A DNA stretch of 12,730 bases, taken from positions 1 through 12,730 of the forward strand of contig DATKZH010000662.1 of assembly GCA_035528065.1 (NCBI GenBank), written 5' to 3'. Both the position numbers and the translations under genes were made by a program. This document shows, one piece after another, positions 6,690 through 12,730 of this stretch (position 1 is its first letter; each line of letters opens with the position of its first letter). Origin of the DNA: DATKZH01 sp035528065 (GTDB lineage: Bacteria; Planctomycetota; Planctomycetia; Pirellulales; Thermoguttaceae). The notes under the pieces are model-generated. The model worked only from the letters and a program-made list of their open reading frames with translations, ran no database searches and was not told the origin of the DNA.

Positions 6690-9600
6690 TCAGTCCCTGA
6701 TGGTCCTCGCGATCCGAAATCCGAGAAAGCTCGTGTAGTCTTCATGGGTGAAAGGATGTCGCGCCGTCGTGGCGGCGTCCCGAGCACGATAGCGATAAGC
6801 CCCCCCGCGGGCCACGAACGCCCCGTCCGAAGCCCGGCGTCCGGCAATCGGTTGGTGGCACCATTCCATGACGTTGCCGTAGATATCGAAGAACCCAAAT
6901 GGGTTCGGTTTCAGCCGGCCGACCTGCCACAGGTGTGCTTCGGAGTTCATGTCGTACCAAGCGTATTCCCCCAGCATTTCCTCCGTTTCCCCATAGAACC
7001 AACTGGTCAGCGCACCGGCACGACAGGCGAATTCCCATTCCGCCTCCGTGGGTAAACGATAGCCCACGCGTGACGGGAAGTCGTCCGGAAGCGTCATGCC
7101 CAACTCGATATCCTTGGCGAGCGGATAGCACATTTGCTCCTCAGGGACGTGTTCCTGCTCGCTCAGCCACCGGCAATACCGGGCCGCTTCGAGCCAGGTC
7201 ACCTTGTTCATGGGACATTGGGGACTGGGACTGACGTCCTCGGAATACTCGACGCCCGGACGGAACCTGCAAAACTGCTCGATCGTCACTTCGTGTGCGC
7301 TCAGCGCAAAGGCATGATCGATCTGCGCGGCGGGCAATGCGCGGCGCTCATCCCCTTCCGCATCGACGTCGGGCGGCCCGCGCACCACGATCATCGTCTG
7401 AAGTTGGCCGTTTACGTACCAGTCGCCCACCGAACCGTCGACGAGCTTGGCGCGGAGTGCCTCCAACTTCTGCCGTTGCCCCCATCTCGTCAAAAGCCAT
7501 TCTGCCGCCGAATGGACCCCCGGATCGGGATCGGACTCATACAGCGACAGACACTGCTCAATGAGCTTGCCGCGATCGCCCGGAGCAAGACCGTCGCTCC
7601 CGCAGGCCTCCAGCGTCAGGAGGACTGCCTGCCGGATCGACGGGTTGTTTTCGACTCCCAGTCTGTCGAGCAACGTATTCGCGTCCATACCGTACGGACC
7701 CGCGCGATGGACGAGGAGCGTCCTGAGCCGCGGGTCTTCGGACGAGTCGAGCAGCGGCCACAGCACGTCCGACTCCCCCAGCCGTGTCAAGGCAATGCAT
7801 GCGTTGGCCATCCGTGCGGCCCGTCGCTCGATCTCGGCCTGCGAACCGCCCGAAGCCGATTGGGCCGATTCCCGTTCCCGGTCGGCCCACTTCTTCAAGT
7901 CGTCCGGATATTGCGAGAGCACCCGGAACAGGACGCGATACTCGGAACCGTCCACGTCGGGGGCCAACAAACGTCCCACCAGGGGGCGGATGCTGCCCCG
8001 ATCGCCGGAAGCCAGGGCCAGGTGAGCGCGGACCCGCTGTTCGGGCGGCCGCGACGAGTCCTTGGCGGTCCGCACGAGCTGATCGTGCCATAGCTCGCGG
8101 TAAGGCTTCAGTTGCTCGCTGATCTCGGAAACCCGATCCCATTCGGCCACCAGGAGCTCCGAGACCAACGAGTCAACGAGCCCCGCGCGCTGTTGCCCCT
8201 GTCTGTCCAGTTGGGATTTGACGGCCAGACCGGCCACAAGCGCGACGGCCACCAGAAGCGCCGCCAGAAAGAGCCGGATGGAGTGCAGTCGGGTACTGAG
8301 GCGCATCATCTTGCGCTGCTGGTCCGTCCGCTCCGATCTGTGGGTCAGCAGCGAGATCGTGGCCCACTCGAGGAACGAGGGCAGGTATCGTCGCTCGGGT
8401 CGGGCGTGCCAAAGCTCAGCCTGGCTCGTCAACAACAGCGACGCCCGCCCCCGCATGGTCTCCTGCTGCTTGCGGGCAAGCCATTTGCGAAGCGAGGAGA
8501 CGATGTAATCGTGCGTCAGTTGGTAGTGGCTTTCGGTCGAGTTGCTCGCACCCTGGACATCGGAGATTTCTTCCTCCGCGGTTTCCGGCTGCGGATCGGT
8601 CGGCGTGATCAGGCGGAGCTCGGTGTCCAGGATGCGCAGAAGCTCGTCGAAGTCGCCCGCACGCCGCGCGTAGCCGGAGACCTCCAGAAGCTCGCGGCGC
8701 GAGAGCATGTGCCCCCGGATGTTCATGCCATGCCCCGGAAGCAGGGCATCGAGGACCCGGCGGGCTGCCCGCTGATGTACGCGATACGTGGGATTGGTTG
8801 CCGAGGCGCCCAGCGTTTCCTCCAGAAACACCATCCCAATCCCCTCTGCGCCCCCGACTCTCCGCAGAGACGCGGGGTCCCAGGGCTTGGCGCGAACCAT
8901 GTCGGCAAACAGGGCCAGCCGGACGGGAACGACCTGCCCGTCTTCGGAAAGCCCCTCCACGGCCTGCTCCAAGAACCGCTCCTGCTCGCTCGTTAACGAA
9001 CCGTCCTCGGGGAGCCGCCCGAAGGCACGCCCGAAATGCGCCAGCACCTCCCGGGCGTGCTCCGGGGCGAACCGATCGACCGTTGCGTAGTTCTGCCCTT
9101 CGATGACCGGGACTTCCACGGCGTTCATGAACCGCATCGCCGACATGCTGAAGCCGTCGCGGACCAGCAACAGACACTGCACCGACTGCCCGTCGCCGTG
9201 TCGCAGGGCCCGAACCAGGTCGGCCAGGGGATCGCCTCCCCAGGCGTGCAGCCACTGTTCGAACTGATCGAGAACGATGACGACTTTCTCGCCGCGGGGG
9301 AGCAGTTGTCCCTCCCGAAGCGCAAGGATCGGACCTACCAGCGAATCCCCCTCGGGGAGGCCCCGGCAGGCCCTTCGCAGGCCGCGCATCAGCCGGGCTT
9401 CCGTCCCCCGGCCCGTCGCCTCGACGTAGACGGCACGCACGTGATCGGCAAGACGCGGCAAGAGCCCCGCCTTCACCAACGACGACTTCCCGCAACCGCT
9501 CGGCCCGTACAACAGGCCGACGGCGAACGTCCGGTCGGGATCGGTCTGCTCGATCCGCGTTTTCCAGAAACGAATGCTCTCCGGGAGTCCCTCGCGATCC

Positions 9601-10760
9601 AACGGCCCGGGCAGGAGCTCGAGGAAGAAATCGGCGTCGTCCGCGTCGAATGAGCGAAGCCCCTTGGGAATGACCCGGACCGGCGGCTTCTTCGCTTCGG
9701 CGATGCTCGACTGCGAAGCTTCGAGGGCCCCGACGGACGGTGCGGTCGCGGTGGGAGCTTGCGCCGACGCGCCCGAGGCCGACAGGACGTCCTCGCGCCA
9801 ATGGCACAACTCGTCGACCAGATCCGAGGCGCTGGGGTACCGGTCGGTCATCCGCTTGGAGAGGCACTTCAGACAGATTCGCTCCAACGGCTCGGGGATC
9901 TTCCGATCGAGCTGTCTTAGTGGCTTTGCTTCGCGGTGCTCGATTTCGTCGAACACTTCCCGGCTGGTCTTCCCGGAGAAAGGACGTTGCCCGACGAGGA
10001 TCTCGTACAAGACGACGCCCAGGCTCCAGACGTCGGTGCGCCCGTCCAGGCGATGCGTCTCCCCGCGGACTTGCTCCGGCGACATGTAGTACGGCGTCCC
10101 GGCGACTTGTCCTCGGAGCAGGTGCTGTCCCTTTTCGTGGACGGCCAGCCCGAAGTCGGCGACGTGCGGATGGCCCTCGCAGTCCAGAATGATGTTGCCT
10201 GGCTTCAGATCGCGGTGCACGAGACCCTGCTCGTGAGCGTAGCTGACCGCATCGGCAATCTCGATCATCACCTCGGCCGCGCGGAGCGGTGAGAGCCTTT
10301 CCAAACGCAGGACTTCCGCCAAGTCCAACCCTTGCACGTATTCCATCACGATGAAAACGTGGTCCCCTTCCGTGTTCACGTCGTAGACCGATACGATCCC
10401 GGGGTGTTTCAAACGGGCCGCGTTTCGGGCCTCTCGGACGTAGCTGTCCGAATCGGCGTGAGGGGCCAGGCGGTCCCATCGCGGGAACTTGAGCGCGACG
10501 AAGCGATCCAGCTCGCCGTCGTGCGCCAGCAGCACGTCTCCGAAGCTGCCGACCCCCAAACACCGCTTGATCGAGAACCGACCGAGCTTCTTCGGATACC
10601 TCGATTCGGCCTGCGCACGCTCTTCCGAGCTCCCGTGACTGCCTGCCGGAGGGCGACTGAAACCGTGAGCTGCCCTCGTTTCCTGCTGCGACCGGCCCGC
10701 TCCCGCGTGATCGGCGGGCCCGGAGGCGGGCTTGCGGCTCTCAGGATCCGACTGATCCAT
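6690..10760 (-). CDS. Ser/Thr protein kinase / STAND NTPase / FGE-like fusion protein
   Basis: A 1356-residue membrane-linked signalling protein. Residues 1-58 are a polar, low-complexity lead. Residues 61-325 are a Hanks-type kinase with GVGSFG (69-74), K91, E110, HRDLKPGN (182-189), DFG (202-204) and SPE (227-229), so all catalytic residues are present. Residues about 372-760 are an nSTAND1-like NTPase with Walker A GPSGCGKSS (419-427) and Walker B VVIVLDQFEQW (493-503). One membrane helix lies at about 829-848. Residues about 860-1110 are helical and resemble HEAT-like repeats. Residues 1113-1354 resemble formylglycine-generating enzymes (EVTIEQFCRF, YRLPTEAEWEFACRAGA, YGNVMEWC, LGFRIART). 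The usual F-x-M-G-S segment after WYVNGQ and the C-terminal catalytic cysteines are absent, so this end is probably a binding domain outside the membrane. Homologues with this order are common in Planctomycetes. The gene lies 133 bp upstream of the glycosyltransferase cluster. Confidence 0.93.
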   Translation of the reverse strand: MDQSDPESRKPASGPADHAGAGRSQQETRAAHGFSRPPAGSHGSSEERAQAESRYPKKLGRFSIKRCLGVGSFGDVLLAHDGELDRFVALKFPRWDRLAPHADSDSYVREARNAARLKHPGIVSVYDVNTEGDHVFIVMEYVQGLDLAEVLRLERLSPLRAAEVMIEIADAVSYAHEQGLVHRDLKPGNIILDCEGHPHVADFGLAVHEKGQHLLRGQVAGTPYYMSPEQVRGETHRLDGRTDVWSLGVVLYEILVGQRPFSGKTSREVFDEIEHREAKPLRQLDRKIPEPLERICLKCLSKRMTDRYPSASDLVDELCHWREDVLSASGASAQAPTATAPSVGALEASQSSIAEAKKPPVRVIPKGLRSFDADDADFFLELLPGPLDREGLPESIRFWKTRIEQTDPDRTFAVGLLYGPSGCGKSSLVKAGLLPRLADHVRAVYVEATGRGTEARLMRGLRRACRGLPEGDSLVGPILALREGQLLPRGEKVVIVLDQFEQWLHAWGGDPLADLVRALRHGDGQSVQCLLLVRDGFSMSAMRFMNAVEVPVIEGQNYATVDRFAPEHAREVLAHFGRAFGRLPEDGSLTSEQERFLEQAVEGLSEDGQVVPVRLALFADMVRAKPWDPASLRRVGGAEGIGMVFLEETLGASATNPTYRVHQRAARRVLDALLPGHGMNIRGHMLSRRELLEVSGYARRAGDFDELLRILDTELRLITPTDPQPETAEEEISDVQGASNSTESHYQLTHDYIVSSLRKWLARKQQETMRGRASLLLTSQAELWHARPERRYLPSFLEWATISLLTHRSERTDQQRKMMRLSTRLHSIRLFLAALLVAVALVAGLAVKSQLDRQGQQRAGLVDSLVSELLVAEWDRVSEISEQLKPYRELWHDQLVRTAKDSSRPPEQRVRAHLALASGDRGSIRPLVGRLLAPDVDGSEYRVLFRVLSQYPDDLKKWADRERESAQSASGGSQAEIERRAARMANACIALTRLGESDVLWPLLDSSEDPRLRTLLVHRAGPYGMDANTLLDRLGVENNPSIRQAVLLTLEACGSDGLAPGDRGKLIEQCLSLYESDPDPGVHSAAEWLLTRWGQRQKLEALRAKLVDGSVGDWYVNGQLQTMIVVRGPPDVDAEGDERRALPAAQIDHAFALSAHEVTIEQFCRFRPGVEYSEDVSPSPQCPMNKVTWLEAARYCRWLSEQEHVPEEQMCYPLAKDIELGMTLPDDFPSRVGYRLPTEAEWEFACRAGALTSWFYGETEEMLGEYAWYDMNSEAHLWQVGRLKPNPFGFFDIYGNVMEWCHQPIAGRRASDGAFVARGGAYRYRARDAATTARHPFTHEDYTSFLGFRIARTIRD

Positions 10761-10917
10761 GACAAGCGATCCCGGCAGGAGAGGCTCCGAGAAACCCTGG
10801 CTGGACCGAATGGGCGAAATTCCAGGGTGATGACGGCCTTACCGCGGGCCTGCCCCACGACTGCTACCCCCATTGGAACAAGGCGGACTCCCGTGTCAAG
10901 TGGCCCCCTCGCCAGAA

Positions 10918-10998
10918 ATGGAAAAGTACATGCGCGCCGGGGTTCTCCTTGACTTGATGCAAGCCAAGGCCCGACTCTCGCTTCAGAAGGCGGACTGA
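10918..10998 (+). CDS. Possible 26-residue peptide or gene tail before the HNH gene
   Basis: An ATG at 10918 opens MEKYMRAGVLLDLMQAKARL followed by SLQKAD and TGA, ending 12 bases before the HNH ATG. The composition (amphipathic helix, no rare codons) is protein-like, and the spacing suggests a gene co-transcribed with the HNH gene. The frame is open a few codons further upstream (GTG in the preceding 20 bases), and no clear ribosome binding site is present, so it may be the surviving tail of a longer decayed gene. I do not recognise it. Confidence 0.3.
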   Translation: MEKYMRAGVLLDLMQAKARLSLQKAD

Positions 10999-11010
10999 AC
11001 CGGCTCAGCC

Positions 11011-11416
11011 ATGGAAGATTCGTTGCGACGGTCGGTGTGGGACCGAGCGCGCGGATGCTGTGAGTACTGTGGGCTTCCCCCAGCAGTTCACCACCTTGCC
11101 GCACCAACCGGACCACATTATCGCCCGGAAGCACGGCGGCCCCACAACGTCGGAAGACCTCTGTCTTTCTTCTTACCCCTGCAACGCCCATAAAGGCCCG
11201 AACATCGCGGGAATCGATCCGGCGACGGGCCGGCTCTGCGCCCTGTTCCATCCGCGGCGCGACGTTTGGGACGAGCATTTCCGTTGGAACGGCGCAGTCC
11301 TGGTGGGCACAACCCCCACCGGCAGGGCAACCATTGCCGTGCTCGGAGTCAACTTGCCCGGACGAGTGGAGCACCGTCGCTTGCTGATTGCGGCGGGAGT
11401 CTTCTCCCCGGCTTCA
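11011..11416 (+). pseudogene. HNH endonuclease, frameshifted
   Basis: HNH proteins are small metal-dependent DNA nucleases. The ATG at 11011 starts MEDSLRRSVWDRARGCCEYC GLP, which matches the usual N-terminal helix and first Cys pair (C-E-Y-C). The frame then leaves the family: at the five-C run 11077-11081 it must shift by one base to continue QQFTTLPHQPDHIIARKHGG, LCLSSYPCNAHKGPNIAGID, ATGRLCALFHPRRDVWDEHF and RWNGAVLVGTTPTGRATI. Four C instead of five would restore one frame. The DHII, CNAHKG and C-E-Y-C parts are intact; the central 'DNL' Asn of the usual motif is Asp (SEDL). Homology ends around GVFSPA (to 11413), where a stop is expected, but the next codon is TCA and the frame runs on antisense to the neighbouring gene. 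The frameshift is either a real pseudogene mutation or a homopolymer sequencing error. Confidence 0.75.
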
Positions 11417-11530
11417 CAACCCGAGCGACCGGCCCCTTCCTCGCCGCGAATCCAGCGGGTGCTTGTCCGACACGATTGGCGCGTCGCACGGCTCGAGGGC
11501 AATGGCGGGTCTCGCCGTGCCCGAACCGCC

Positions 11531-12442
11531 CTACTTCTCGCGCAGCTTGCTGAGCGACTTCTCGAAGAACTCCCGCTCCTCGCGAAGCCCGTTGGCCTCG
11601 CAGAACGCGATCAGCTTCTCGAACCGCCCTTCCGTGTCGACCTTGGTCGCCCAGGCGAGCTTGGCCAGGCAGTGGGGGCAGAGCCACAGGGGGAGGCGGT
11701 CGCACTCGGCGCGGTGGTTCGAGCCGCACATGTTGCACTCGTACTGCGTGCAGTGGTGCAGGGAGAACATGTGGGCGACCTCGTGCGTGGCCGTCTTGAT
11801 CGTGCGCACGAGGCAGAGCCGCCGCGCGTCGTCGCTCTGGTCGGGATCGCCGTTGCGGTAGATCGACCAGACGCCCACCCGACGCGTGAGCGAGGCCTGG
11901 CCGAAGACGAAGTTCCAGCCCTCGCCGGGCCAGAGGTCCGACGTGGTGAACCCGAGGTAGGCCGTGGCGTCCTTGGGGAGTCGCGGGTAGAGGACTTGCT
12001 CGAGCACGTAGATGGAGAGGATCTGGTCCATGCCCCAGCTTGGATGCTTGCGCCGGGCCTCGGCGGGGATCACGTCGAGCGACAGGTCGCTACGCACCTC
12101 AACCGGCAGGCCGAAGTAGATCTGCATGAATTCGGCCGTGAGCGTGACGATCTTGCGCTGGGTATCCGTGAAATCCCCCAGCGGCTGCACGTAGATCACG
12201 CGGCGGCGGCGATCGGGCGTGACCGGGCGGCGGCGGAGATACTCGCGGAAGGTCTGTCCCGGCTCCTCGTGGTTGGCCAGCCAATCGTCCGGGCCGGGCT
12301 TGCCCAAAGGCTTGTGCAAGGGCAGGAGCCGCTTGAATTCGGCGGGCAGCATCTCGTCGTCCGCAGGCTCCGCGGCGCGCGTGTCCGCTCCCCAGCCAAC
12401 CAACCACAGAACCAGCAACATGCGGACGGTTCTTCTCAGCAT
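11531..12442 (-). CDS. Archaemetzincin-like zinc metalloprotease with predicted signal peptide
   Basis: A 303-residue protein. Residues 1-23 (MLRRTVRMLLVLWLVGWGAD, then TRA) look like a signal peptide cut before AEP, so export is likely. The core has HEVAHMFSLHH (220-230): H220, E221, H224 and H230 fit the metzincin H-E-x-x-H-x-x-G-x-x-H pattern, with Ser in place of the Gly. It is followed by C231-x4-C236-x-M238 and, 16 residues later, C255-P-H-C258, which matches the archaemetzincin (M54) arrangement of one catalytic zinc site plus a four-Cys structural zinc site; M238 is the Met-turn residue. C239 and C247 are extra. The expected role is proteolysis outside the cytoplasm; the substrate is unknown. 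The start at 12442 is chosen for the signal peptide; ATG at 12424 is possible. It converges on the broken HNH gene. Confidence 0.85.
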   Translation of the reverse strand: MLRRTVRMLLVLWLVGWGADTRAAEPADDEMLPAEFKRLLPLHKPLGKPGPDDWLANHEEPGQTFREYLRRRPVTPDRRRRVIYVQPLGDFTDTQRKIVTLTAEFMQIYFGLPVEVRSDLSLDVIPAEARRKHPSWGMDQILSIYVLEQVLYPRLPKDATAYLGFTTSDLWPGEGWNFVFGQASLTRRVGVWSIYRNGDPDQSDDARRLCLVRTIKTATHEVAHMFSLHHCTQYECNMCGSNHRAECDRLPLWLCPHCLAKLAWATKVDTEGRFEKLIAFCEANGLREEREFFEKSLSKLREK

Positions 12443-12510
12443 AGGAAATCGCACCGATTCCGAATCGCGGGGATCATCACGTGCATGATAGCGATTTTCG
12501 GGCCGTCCGC

Positions 12511-12600
12511 CTACTCGGGCCTGAGGTCGATTACCACCAATTCGGGGCGGCAGAAGAACCGCAGCCGGGGTGCCCCGCCGCCTTCCATGCCGACACCGCG
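12511..12600 (-). pseudogene. Metallophosphoesterase, C-terminal tail only
   Basis: Reading up to the TAG at 12511-12513 the minus strand encodes RGVGMEGGGAPRLRFFCRPE followed by LVVIDLRPE. This matches the last strand of YkuE-like metallophosphoesterases, which typically end 'RG.G......R..CRPE..VI.L'. In the same frame the next bases upstream lose family resemblance near 12600-12605, just before a palindrome, and no catalytic D-x-H or G-D motifs are present. The remnant is about 30 residues. The family call depends on a short motif, so it is moderate. Confidence 0.5.
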
Positions 12601-12610
12601 GATTTCGGAA

Positions 12611-12623
12611 GGGGACAGTCCCC
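12611..12623. repeat. Perfect 13-bp palindrome GGGGACAGTCCCC
   Basis: The arms GGGGAC and GTCCCC flank one base. The minus strand reads AACTTGGGGACTGTCCCCTT across it. Sequences of this kind recur as REP-like elements beside REP-associated tyrosine transposase genes in many bacteria, but only one copy is inside this window. It marks the point where the metallophosphoesterase tail is cut off. Confidence 0.5.
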
Positions 12624-12730
12624 AAGTTGTCTTTCGGCCGCCCCTTCTGCCGATTGGTGGACGCGTCTTGGTCCGGCCTATTGTTCTTGCCGAAGCGGAC
12701 GGCGGCAAGAGGCGTGCGGTTCGCCCGCAG

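Noticed and set aside
11417..12440. A long stop-free plus-strand frame continuing from the HNH gene.
   Set aside because: It is the exact codon-register antisense of the archaemetzincin gene; such frames stay open in GC-rich genes because Leu TTA/CTA and Ser TCA codons are rare. Its translation shows no family features.
12443..12625. Upstream extension of the archaemetzincin from a TTG at the palindrome.
   Set aside because: It would place 61 Arg/Pro-rich residues before a clear signal peptide and run across the metallophosphoesterase tail in another frame.

Overview
The window is GC-rich DNA, apparently from a member of the Planctomycetes or a close relative. The reasons are one very long protein joining a Ser/Thr kinase, a STAND NTPase and a formylglycine-generating-enzyme-like domain (a characteristic planctomycete architecture), an IS66-type transposase remnant, an HNH gene and nucleotidyltransferase remnants of types I associate with that phylum. 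The taxonomic call is inference from protein style. I see no rRNA, tRNA or CRISPR array.

Layout. Positions 58-683 are a graveyard on the minus strand: a small acidic protein cut by a TAG, the N-terminal part of a nucleotidyltransferase, and the C-terminal part of an IS66 transposase with TGA in place of an expected Trp, all run together. Positions 915-6556 hold five minus-strand genes, read from high to low coordinates: a small one-helix membrane protein, a GT-D-like glycosyltransferase, a two-domain GT-A plus GT-B (GT4-like) glycosyltransferase, a second GT-A glycosyltransferase, and a CmoB-like SAM methyltransferase. Upstream of them, 6690-10760 on the same strand encodes the giant kinase/STAND/FGE-like protein. 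On the plus strand, 11011-11416 is an HNH endonuclease gene broken by an extra C in a C-run. On the minus strand, 11531-12442 encodes an archaemetzincin-like zinc protease with a predicted signal peptide. The right edge (12511-12730) holds the tail of a metallophosphoesterase next to a perfect GGGGAC/GTCCCC palindrome.

How the genes may work together. The three glycosyltransferase genes are spaced or overlapped like an operon and share a Cys-rich N-terminal module (C-x-F-R ... R-D-A-C-x-x-C-C ... PS ... N-x-x-V-A-S-L) on otherwise different catalytic domains. This is the most unusual feature here. It suggests a common metal-binding, docking or scaffold module that brings several transferases together on one glycan, possibly finished by the methyltransferase. 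The small membrane protein, whose stop overlaps the start of the first transferase gene, could be a membrane partner. The kinase gene lies 133 bp upstream on the same strand and might be co-transcribed, but nothing in the sequence proves a functional link. The flanks carry several decayed genes, so the locus sits in a region with a history of insertion and deletion.
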